The translations under genes and the position numbers were made by a program. From Bacteroidales bacterium UBA4788 (GTDB lineage Bacteria; Bacteroidota; Bacteroidia; Bacteroidales; VadinHA17): DNA of 6,963 nucleotides. The notes beneath the pieces are model-generated. The model was not told where the DNA came from, searched no databases, and saw only the letters and a list, made by a program, of their open reading frames with translations. Position 1 is the first letter of the stretch, and every line of letters starts with the position of its first letter. Below, one piece after another: positions 1 to 5,589 of this stretch. The DNA lies in contig DHGW01000069.1 of assembly GCA_002402965.1 (NCBI GenBank), forward strand, positions 44,740-51,702, given 5' to 3'.

Positions 1-33
1 CATTGTAGAAAACCGGAATCCCCCTCCCCCCCA

Positions 34-64
34 TTTGGATTTCCGAAATGATTGAGTAAATTTC
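34..64 (+). promoter_or_regulatory. Bacteroidota-type promoter for the GNAT-like gene
   Basis: A -33 box TTTG lies at 34-37 and a -7 box TAAATTTC at 57-64, separated by 19 nt. This matches the known Bacteroidota consensus TTTG / TAnnTTTG except for the last base of the -7 box. Transcription would begin near 69-72, about 20 nt before the ATG at 91. That excludes an alternative TTG start at 52, which lies upstream of the -7 box. A run of seven C residues (26-32) sits just upstream of the -33 box. Confidence 0.6.
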
Positions 65-90
65 AACCATATTTGGTTAATCCGGCGATA

Positions 91-1275
91 ATGGATAGTG
101 GCTTCAGGCTGACCGAACTCAGCGGTAAAAAGGATATCAGGGACTTTCATGATCTTCCTGCCTTTATCAACAGGGGAGACAGCAACTGGGTGAAGCCCCT
201 CATCAATGATATCGAATCAGTATTCAATCCTTCTACAAACACTCTCTTTCGCACCGGCGAAGCCGTCAGGTGGCTCCTCAGAGACAGCACCGGAGCCACC
301 GTGGGAAGAGTGGCAGCCTTCTACAGCAGAAAAATAGCAACCGCCAAAGGGAGCCAGATCGGAGGAATGGGCTTCTTCGAATGCATCAATGACTACGAAG
401 CAGCAAGGATACTTTTCGATGCCTGCCGCGACTGGCTTGCAGACAGGGGCATGACAGTGATGGAGGGCCCGGTGAACTTCGGAGAGCGCGACCGCTGGTG
501 GGGACTGCTGGTCGACGGCTTCATGCCGCCCAACTACTGCATGCCGTATAACCCGCCCTGGTACCGGGAGCTCTTCGAAGCATACGGCTTCAAAAACTAC
601 TTCGACCAGTATACATACTACATGCCGATCGACGACAGCCACCTCAGCAATGTCATCAGGGAGAAGGCGGAACGGATCTTCAGCAACCCCGACTATACCT
701 TCAGGTACATGACCCGTAAAGAGATGCGCAAAACAGCCCGGAACTTCATGATCGTATACAACAAGGGATGGGCAAAATTCCCCGGGGTGAAGACAATCAG
801 CGAAGGCCACGCCAGGCTGATCCTTAAGAGCATAAGGCCCGTGCTCGACGAAAAGCTGCTCTGGTTTGGCTTCTACAAAGACGAGCCTGTATGCTTCTTC
901 CTCATGCTGCCCGAGGTGAACCAGATAGTCAGGCACCTGAATGGCAGGATGAACTGCATCGGCAAGCTTAAATTCCTATGGCACAGACATATCAGAAATA
1001 AAATGACCAAGGCCTTCGGCCTCATCTTCGGGATCGTGCCTGATCACCAGCGCAAGGGTGTGGAAGGCGCCCTCATAATGTCATTCGCCAAACTGGCCAT
1101 GTCTCATGGATTTCCATACAAAGATCTGGAATTGAATTGGATAGGTGACTTCAACCCTTCAATGATGCACCTTCTCGACCAGATTGGCGCCCGGATAATA
1201 AAGACACACATAACCTACCGCTACCTGTTTGACAGGAGTGCGCCCTTCGAAAGGGCTGCCATGGTCAATACCTGA
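91..1275 (+). CDS. Tandem GNAT-fold acyltransferase-like protein, substrate unknown
   Basis: 394-residue cytoplasmic protein with no signal peptide or membrane segment. It appears to be two GNAT-like halves. The N-terminal half (about 5-175) carries GFFECIND at 94-101, a conserved EGPVNFGERDRWWG stretch at 125-138, and YNPPWYRELFEAYGF at 153-167, which resembles the end of a GNAT fold. The C-terminal half (about 205-380) has GIVPDHQRKGVEGAL at 314-328; its Q-R-K-G-V-E-G core resembles the acyl-CoA pyrophosphate-binding motif of GNAT enzymes. The family is widespread in Bacteroidota and usually left as hypothetical or N-acetyltransferase; I know of no assigned substrate. The start was set at ATG 91 rather than TTG 52 because the promoter's -7 box lies at 57-64 and because family-like sequence begins right after residue 4. 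It is monocistronic within the window and ends 12 bp from the convergent trpS stop. Confidence 0.75.
   Translation: MDSGFRLTELSGKKDIRDFHDLPAFINRGDSNWVKPLINDIESVFNPSTNTLFRTGEAVRWLLRDSTGATVGRVAAFYSRKIATAKGSQIGGMGFFECINDYEAARILFDACRDWLADRGMTVMEGPVNFGERDRWWGLLVDGFMPPNYCMPYNPPWYRELFEAYGFKNYFDQYTYYMPIDDSHLSNVIREKAERIFSNPDYTFRYMTRKEMRKTARNFMIVYNKGWAKFPGVKTISEGHARLILKSIRPVLDEKLLWFGFYKDEPVCFFLMLPEVNQIVRHLNGRMNCIGKLKFLWHRHIRNKMTKAFGLIFGIVPDHQRKGVEGALIMSFAKLAMSHGFPYKDLELNWIGDFNPSMMHLLDQIGARIIKTHITYRYLFDRSAPFERAAMVNT
1242..1256. other. Small perfect inverted repeat near the convergent 3' ends
   Basis: GCCCTT, loop CGA, AAGGGC forms a 6-bp hairpin on either strand. It lies inside the last codons of the GNAT-like gene and about 31 nt beyond the trpS stop. 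Neither strand has a U-rich tract after it, so it is not a canonical intrinsic terminator. It might still act as a 3'-end or pausing hairpin for trpS, or it may be a by-product of the coding sequence. Confidence 0.25.
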
Positions 1276-1287
1276 TCTGATGGCGTC

Positions 1288-2277
1288 TCAGAACGGCCTG
1301 TAACCAATGATCTCCCTCACCTCACGGATTGTCCTGGAAGCGCTGGCCCTCGCTTTCTCAGCACCCTGGGCAACCACCCTTCCGAGATAGCCGGGATCAT
1401 TGAGTATCTCGTTGATACGGATCCTGATCGGATCGGTGACCTTGATGATATCCTCGGCAAGTTGTTTCTTCAGGTCACCGTATCTTATCTCGCACAAGGC
1501 GTGCTTCCCTCGGAAGTATTCCAGGGTAGAGGGTTCCGATACCACTTCCATGATCGTGAAGAGGTTCTTTACCGGCTCCGAAGGTTCTGATCCGGGCTTC
1601 TCCGGACCTGTGTCCGTGACGGCTCTCATGACCTTCTTGCGTATCTCAGCAGGAGAGTCAGCAAGGAAAATACCGTTGCCCTCGCTCTTGCCCATTTTTC
1701 CCGTACCATCCAGGCCCGGAATCTTGATCAGCTGCTTTCCGAAGTTATAGGCATCGGGCTCAGGGAAATACTCCACACCGTACATGGTATTAAACCGGCG
1801 TGCAAACCGGCGGGTCATCTCGAGGTGCTGCTCCTGGTCCTTGCCAACCGGCACCTTGTGTGCCTTGTGGATGATTATGTCGGCAGCCATCAGCACCGGG
1901 TAGGTTAGCAGCCCGGCATTGATATTGTCCGGATGCTTCCGTATCTTTTCCTTGAAGGAGGTGGTGCGCTCCAGCTCTCCCACATAAGCATTCATGTTAA
2001 GCAGCAGATAGAGCTCGGCCACCTCAGGCACGTCGCTCTGCACATATATTGTTGCCTTCTCCGGGTCAATGCCCGCGGCAAGGTACTCAGCCAGCACCTG
2101 CCTGATGTTATTATGAATGTCATCCGGATGAGGGTGTGTAGTAAGTGAGTGATAATCTGCCACAAAAAAATAACAGTTATTCTCATCCTGCATCCTGAGG
2201 AAGTTTTTCAGTGCCCCGAAATAGTTGCCCAGGTGAAGATTTCCGGTTGACCTTATGCCGCTTACTACAGTATCCAT
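1288..2277 (-). CDS. trpS: Tryptophanyl-tRNA synthetase (class Ic)
   Basis: Cytoplasmic enzyme that charges tRNA-Trp with tryptophan using ATP; 329 residues, the usual length for bacterial TrpRS. The HIGH-type signature appears as HLGN at 15-18 within GIRSTGNLHLGNYFGA, and the KMSKS-type loop as KMGKS at 194-198. The tryptophan-pocket region YPVLMAADIII (126-136) holds D133, which by alignment with Bacillus TrpRS (from memory) matches the aspartate that contacts the indole nitrogen. PVGKDQEQH at 143-151 is another family hallmark. The Rossmann core and C-terminal helical domain both look complete. The ATG at 2277 is preferred over the TTG one codon upstream, since family proteins begin shortly before VSGIR. 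Transcription is divergent from rbfA and convergent with the GNAT-like gene. The short leader leaves no room for a T-box or peptide attenuator. Confidence 0.97.
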   Translation of the reverse strand: MDTVVSGIRSTGNLHLGNYFGALKNFLRMQDENNCYFFVADYHSLTTHPHPDDIHNNIRQVLAEYLAAGIDPEKATIYVQSDVPEVAELYLLLNMNAYVGELERTTSFKEKIRKHPDNINAGLLTYPVLMAADIIIHKAHKVPVGKDQEQHLEMTRRFARRFNTMYGVEYFPEPDAYNFGKQLIKIPGLDGTGKMGKSEGNGIFLADSPAEIRKKVMRAVTDTGPEKPGSEPSEPVKNLFTIMEVVSEPSTLEYFRGKHALCEIRYGDLKKQLAEDIIKVTDPIRIRINEILNDPGYLGRVVAQGAEKARASASRTIREVREIIGYRPF

Positions 2278-2297
2278 CAATTAAATATTTGCAGCGA

Positions 2298-2305
2298 CAA
2301 AAATA
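2298..2305 (-). promoter_or_regulatory. -7 promoter box of trpS
   Basis: On the minus strand the sequence is TATTTTTG, a perfect match to the Bacteroidota -7 consensus TAnnTTTG. Its 3' end is 20 nt from the trpS ATG. I find no TTTG -33 box at the expected distance. Transcription would start near 2291-2293, leaving a leader of about 15 nt with no Shine-Dalgarno sequence. Confidence 0.55.
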
Positions 2306-2329
2306 GGGATAAATAACGAATTTGATCCC
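2306..2329. repeat. Bulged inverted repeat beside the trpS -7 box, possible operator
   Basis: Left arm GGGATAAAT (2306-2314), 5-nt spacer AACGA, right arm ATTT-G-ATCCC (2320-2329) with one unpaired G at 2324. This gives nine complementary pairs in the non-coding region. It abuts the -7 box of trpS and occupies the interval between its -7 and -33 positions. It lies upstream of both predicted transcription starts, so it would act as DNA, for example as a repressor site, rather than as a leader hairpin. Chance occurrence in AT-rich DNA cannot be excluded. Confidence 0.3.
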
Positions 2330-2398
2330 CATGACACCACCGTTCCTCTATCTGTTACGCCAACTGACCATCTTTCAGCGCCCTGCCACATTTTTTCG

Positions 2399-2406
2399 TA
2401 TTTTTG
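2399..2406 (+). promoter_or_regulatory. -7 promoter box of the rbfA operon
   Basis: TATTTTTG is a perfect TAnnTTTG match ending 18 nt before the rbfA ATG. A poor -33 candidate, TTTC at 2373-2376, lies 22 nt upstream. Transcription would start around 2411-2413, giving a leader of roughly 12 nt. The box overlaps an alternative in-frame TTG at 2404, which argues against that codon being the start. Confidence 0.55.
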
Positions 2407-2424
2407 CCGGGAAAATCATCCGAA

Positions 2425-2763
2425 ATGGAATCGACACGGCAGAAGAAAGTTGCACGGCTGGTGCAGAAGGAGCTTGCGGAGATCATCATGCATCACAACG
2501 CTGAGCTGGCCCCCGGGAAGATGATCTCCGTGACAACGGTGCGCGTCAGTCCCGACCTCTCGCTGGCAAAGACCTGGGTGAGCATCTTCCCCTCCGAAGG
2601 ATCAGCGGCTGCCCTTGAGGCTCTGCGTTTAAGCGTCACCAGGCTGAGATACGAGCTGGGACAGAAGGTCCGCAAACAGCTCCGCATAGTCCCGGAGATA
2701 GCCTTCTTCATTGATGACAGCAACGACTATATAGACAAAATTTCCAACCTCCTCAAGGAATAA
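2425..2763 (+). CDS. rbfA: 30S ribosome-binding factor A
   Basis: 112-residue KH-type RNA-binding protein that associates with immature 30S subunits and assists late 16S rRNA maturation, including cold adaptation in species where it has been studied. The N-terminal helix MESTRQKKVARLVQKELAEI (1-20) is typical of the family. It is followed by the strand region ISVTTVRVSPDLSLAKTWVS (34-53), where the SPDL..A core is diagnostic. The helix RLRYELGQKVRKQL (73-86) leads into the closing strand RIVPEIAFFIDDS (87-99), equivalent to the usual R-x-x-P-x-L-x-F-x-x-D-x-S. Length is normal. The ATG at 2425 is chosen over the in-frame TTG at 2404 because that codon overlaps the -7 box. It is the first gene of a five-gene operon; the next gene starts after a 5-bp gap. 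Confidence 0.93.
   Translation: MESTRQKKVARLVQKELAEIIMHHNAELAPGKMISVTTVRVSPDLSLAKTWVSIFPSEGSAAALEALRLSVTRLRYELGQKVRKQLRIVPEIAFFIDDSNDYIDKISNLLKE
2755..2759 (+). promoter_or_regulatory. Shine-Dalgarno-like site for the methyltransferase gene
   Basis: AAGGA inside the last codons of rbfA, 9 nt before the ATG at 2769. A second AAGGA at 2762-2766 is too close to the start to serve. The site contrasts with the promoter-proximal genes here, none of which has a recognisable Shine-Dalgarno sequence. Confidence 0.4.
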
Positions 2764-2768
2764 GGACG

Positions 2769-3584
2769 ATGCACTATGACCCGATAAAGGAGTTCCTGGG
2801 GCGAGTGTTCAACAAGCATCCACTGCTAAGGAAGCTCTTTTACAGACTTCTGGATATTCTGCTCTTGCGGTCGTGGCATGTCAGACGGACCCTGAAAAGA
2901 ATCGGTCCGGCAATGCCCTCACAGGCCTCGGTGCTGGATGCCGGGATGGGATTCGGCCAGTATTCATGGTGGATGGCCAGGCGTTTCCCTTCATGGAAGA
3001 TCATCGCCGCCGATATCAAGAGCGAACAGGTGGCCGACTGCAACGCCTTCTTCCGCAAGGCGCGTATGGCAGACCAGGTGCAGGCTGTGGAGGCTGACCT
3101 GGTCACATGGAACAGCGGGGAGCTCCATGACCTGATCCTCTGTGTTGATGTGATGGAACATATCGCCAAAGACCGTACAGTCTTCGCGAACTTCCGCAGC
3201 ATGACCGCAGAAGGAGGATATCTTGTCATATCAACCCCCTCCGACATGGGCGGATCAGATGTCCATTCCGATGGCGACACCTCTTTTATCGGGGAGCATG
3301 TGCGCGACGGCTACGGAATGGAGGAGATAACGGAAAAACTGCATACTGCAGGTTATGATGAGGTCACGGCATACTACACCTACGGAAATCAGGGCAGCAG
3401 GGCCTGGCGACTCTCCATGAAATACCCCGTCATGATGCTCTCGGCATCAAAACTCTTCTTTATTATCCTGCCTTTCTACTATCTTGCCGTTATGCCTTTC
3501 GTGCTGGTGCTCAACTGCGCTGACCTGAAGGGAAGACACAAAAGAGGAACCGGGCTGCTGGTCATTTCCCGGAACAATAAATGA
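2769..3584 (+). CDS. Class I SAM-dependent methyltransferase, Methyltransf_11/UbiE-like
   Basis: 271 residues. The Rossmann-fold methyltransferase core spans about 52-160. Motif I is VLDAGMGFGQY at 55-65, where the glycine-rich loop binds SAM. The acidic residue ending strand 2 is D82 in AADIKSEQ. The EADL segment (108-111) probably flanks the adenine site, and DLILCVDVMEHI (121-132) follows as the strand 4 motif. GGYLVISTPS (149-158) is strand 5. A basic, hydrophobic N-terminal helix (about 10-45) precedes the core. Residues 229-250 form a strongly hydrophobic stretch that could be a membrane-associated helix. The substrate cannot be read from sequence; a lipid or quinone-like molecule would suit membrane association, but this is only inference. 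The gene follows rbfA by 5 bp and its stop overlaps the next start (ATGA at 3581-3584). Confidence 0.85.
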   Translation: MHYDPIKEFLGRVFNKHPLLRKLFYRLLDILLLRSWHVRRTLKRIGPAMPSQASVLDAGMGFGQYSWWMARRFPSWKIIAADIKSEQVADCNAFFRKARMADQVQAVEADLVTWNSGELHDLILCVDVMEHIAKDRTVFANFRSMTAEGGYLVISTPSDMGGSDVHSDGDTSFIGEHVRDGYGMEEITEKLHTAGYDEVTAYYTYGNQGSRAWRLSMKYPVMMLSASKLFFIILPFYYLAVMPFVLVLNCADLKGRHKRGTGLLVISRNNK

Positions 3585-4804
3585 AGCTGTCGCTCTACAT
3601 AGCAAAGAGATACCTGTTCGCGAAGAAATCGCGGAACGCCATCAATGTCATCTCCGCCATCTCCGTGGCAGGAGTGACGGTGGGAACCATGGCCCTCATC
3701 ACCATCCTCTCAGTCTTCAACGGCCTCGAGGAGATGGTAAAAAGTATCTTCAGCACCTCTGATCCCCAGATAAAGATCGCTCCGGTAAAAGGAAAGGTGT
3801 TCACCCCTGACAGTTTGATGCTCACCCGGCTGGCCGGCACGGAAGGAGTTGAAATCTACGCCCTGACCCTCGAGGAAAACGCACTCCTGCGCTTCGAGGA
3901 ACAACAGTACATAGCCACTGTCAAGGGAGTGTCACTGAACTACCCGGACGTGACCGACCTGGACACCGCAATGTGGGACGGTGAATTCATCCTTCAGGGC
4001 GAAAACGGGAGACCCTACGCCGTCTCCGGGCTTGGAGTGGCCAACTACCTGGGCATGAGGCTGAATTTCGTGTCGCCTCTGGCAATTTACATCCCTGACA
4101 GGAAGGCAAGGATAAAGGGAACGCCTGACAATGAGTTCACAAGGAAGTATATCTACATGTCAGGCATCTTTGCGGTTGAACAGGAGTTCGACTCAAAGTA
4201 TGTATTCCTGCCTCTTGATTTTACCAGGGAACTGCTCGGTTACACGGACGAGGTGAGCTCCATCGAAGTCAGGATGAAACCGGGCGCCGACGAAAAAAAG
4301 ACCCAGGATGCCGTCAGGAAGGTTATGGGCGATCAGTTTGTGGTACAGAACAGGTACGAGCAGCAGGAGATGTTCTACAAGGTAATGAAGGCTGAGCGGC
4401 TGGCCATCTTCGTCATACTCACATTCATCCTTATCATTGCTTCGTTCAATATCATCGGTTCACTGACAATGCTGATTATTGAAAAGGAGAGGGATATAAA
4501 TATTCTCCGGAGCCTCGGGGCAGATAACCGGCTGATCAAAAGGATCTTCATCTATGAGGGTTGGATGATATCATTCATCGGAACCCTCCTGGGTCTGACG
4601 CTGGGGTTCATCCTGTGCGCTGCCCAGCAGCATTTTGGCATCGTTAAGCTTGCAGGCGAATCACTGCTGATTGATGCCTACCCGGTCAGGATGCAGCTCT
4701 CTGACTTTTTCATCGTGGGAGCAACGGTACTTGCAATAGGTTACGCTGCCGCATGGTACCCGGTGCACTACCTGTCACGCAGACACCTTAAGGAAAACAA
4801 ATGA
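3581..4804 (+). CDS. LolC/LolE-type ABC transporter permease (FtsX/MacB_PCD family)
   Basis: 407-residue inner-membrane protein with the layout of lipoprotein-releasing permeases. An N-terminal cytoplasmic segment (IAKRYLFAKKSRNAINVISA, 7-26) leads into TM1 (about 27-47). A large periplasmic domain of MacB_PCD type follows (about 50-270). TM2 is at about 274-299, TM3 at 326-348 and TM4 at 376-396, with a short basic C-terminus. The loop after TM2, IIEKERDINILRSLGAD (299-315), is the conserved coupling-helix motif that contacts the ATPase. In Lol systems such permeases work with LolD to pass outer-membrane lipoproteins to a periplasmic chaperone; no LolD or chaperone gene is in the window. Bacteroidota often carry one LolC/E-like gene of this kind near rbfA. 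Whether it is the LolC or LolE equivalent cannot be decided, so no symbol is given. It overlaps both neighbours by ATGA. Confidence 0.88.
   Translation: MKLSLYIAKRYLFAKKSRNAINVISAISVAGVTVGTMALITILSVFNGLEEMVKSIFSTSDPQIKIAPVKGKVFTPDSLMLTRLAGTEGVEIYALTLEENALLRFEEQQYIATVKGVSLNYPDVTDLDTAMWDGEFILQGENGRPYAVSGLGVANYLGMRLNFVSPLAIYIPDRKARIKGTPDNEFTRKYIYMSGIFAVEQEFDSKYVFLPLDFTRELLGYTDEVSSIEVRMKPGADEKKTQDAVRKVMGDQFVVQNRYEQQEMFYKVMKAERLAIFVILTFILIIASFNIIGSLTMLIIEKERDINILRSLGADNRLIKRIFIYEGWMISFIGTLLGLTLGFILCAAQQHFGIVKLAGESLLIDAYPVRMQLSDFFIVGATVLAIGYAAAWYPVHYLSRRHLKENK
4790..4794 (+). promoter_or_regulatory. Shine-Dalgarno-like site for the lipoprotein gene
   Basis: AAGGA (within TTAAGGA) lies 6 nt before the ATG at 4801, inside the last codons of the permease gene. 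Together with the ATGA overlap it supports both reinitiation and the chosen start. Confidence 0.45.
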
Positions 4805-5589
4805 AGGCGGGAACGATCATATGCCTTGTAACAGCAATGCTGCTTGCAACATCATGCGGAGAATCCGGCGACGGTAAGCCCGGGAAAAAAATGCGCATAC
4901 CCGACGATGACCTGGTGACAATCCTCACTGACACCTACCTCACCGCTGGCATGCTTGATCTCTACACGATGAGAAACACATGGGCCCAGCGCGATTCAAT
5001 TTTCAACTATATCGATATCATTGAAAGCCATGGCTTTACATACGAACAGTTTGATGTAACGATGCGGTATTACTTCACCGGCAAGCCCAGGAAACTGTCT
5101 AAGATATATGACAGGGTCACCGGAAACCTGCTTGAACTGGAGACTGTTGTAATGACCGAAAACAGCTCTGTCGGAGATGCCGTGGAGAACCTGTGGCCCG
5201 GCAACCCAAGATACAACTTCCCGGAAGACTTTACCCGCGATCCGGTATGGTTCGACATACCCGTGGAAAAACCGGGTGAATATGTGCTCAATGCAGACAT
5301 ACGCATCTTTGAAGACGATCAGAGCCTGAATCCGAGGGTGACGGTTTACTTCAGCTATCCCGACAGCACCGGGGAGGAGGGGCGTGATTACTGGAATGAA
5401 ATTAAACTGCAGAAGGATGGCCAGTTCAGCAAGGTACAGATACGCCATACGCTTGATTCAATACCAGGCGCAAGGCTCAGGGGCTGGCTGCTGAACCACG
5501 ACAATCAGCCGGGTAAATGGGAGAAGCATGCCCGCGTAGCCAACATCAGCATTCAATTTAACCCGGGCGAAGATTTTGAGATGCAATGA
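4801..5589 (+). CDS. DUF4296-type lipoprotein with an extra C-terminal domain
   Basis: 262-residue predicted lipoprotein. Residues 1-18 form a short signal peptide (K2, then the hydrophobic IICLVTAMLLA) ending in a lipobox-like ATSC with C19 as the lipidated residue; A at -3 is not ideal. The following GESGDG is acidic and somewhat resembles export signals after the Cys in Bacteroidota surface lipoproteins. Residues 33-53 (IPDDDLVTILTDTYLTAGML and onward) match the start of DUF4296 as I remember it, which continues as a helical segment to about 115. DUF4296 proteins are usually short and of unknown function. Here about 140 more residues follow, rich in predicted strands (DPVWFDIPVEKPGEYVLNAD at 147-166, VTVYFSY 180-186, VANISIQF 246-253), suggesting a beta-sandwich of unknown role. 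Its place between the permease and the deaminase, with ATGA overlaps on both sides, points to an envelope role. Confidence 0.7.
   Translation: MKAGTIICLVTAMLLATSCGESGDGKPGKKMRIPDDDLVTILTDTYLTAGMLDLYTMRNTWAQRDSIFNYIDIIESHGFTYEQFDVTMRYYFTGKPRKLSKIYDRVTGNLLELETVVMTENSSVGDAVENLWPGNPRYNFPEDFTRDPVWFDIPVEKPGEYVLNADIRIFEDDQSLNPRVTVYFSYPDSTGEEGRDYWNEIKLQKDGQFSKVQIRHTLDSIPGARLRGWLLNHDNQPGKWEKHARVANISIQFNPGEDFEMQ

Noticed and set aside
1..3. CAT at the window start as the ATG of a divergent gene
   Set aside because: Only one codon would be visible, and no -7 box is seen on the minus strand between 4 and 60. Three bases cannot support a gene.
48..59. ATG-ATT-GAG-TAA mini-frame upstream of the GNAT-like gene as a leader peptide
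   Set aside because: It lies upstream of and overlapping the predicted -7 box, so it would not be in the transcript, and three codons are easily expected by chance.
217..936. Long open frame (239 codons) on the minus strand opposite the GNAT-like gene
   Set aside because: It lies wholly inside a better-supported gene, shows no recognisable domain and is rich in the residues expected from reading coding DNA backwards. No promoter-like box was seen before it. It is most likely a shadow.
1276..1287. Intrinsic terminator between the convergent GNAT-like gene and trpS
   Set aside because: The gap is only 12 bp, and the nearest hairpin (1242-1256) lacks a T-rich tract on either strand, so a canonical terminator cannot be called.
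2278..2297. Possible tryptophan attenuator or T-box in front of trpS
   Set aside because: The predicted leader is about 15 nt and the entire intergenic region is under 150 bp, with no Trp-codon peptide and no antiterminator/terminator pair.
2840..3280. 146-codon open frame on the minus strand opposite the methyltransferase
   Set aside because: The plus strand carries a full SAM-binding core here. The reverse product is Ser/Arg-rich with no family resemblance.
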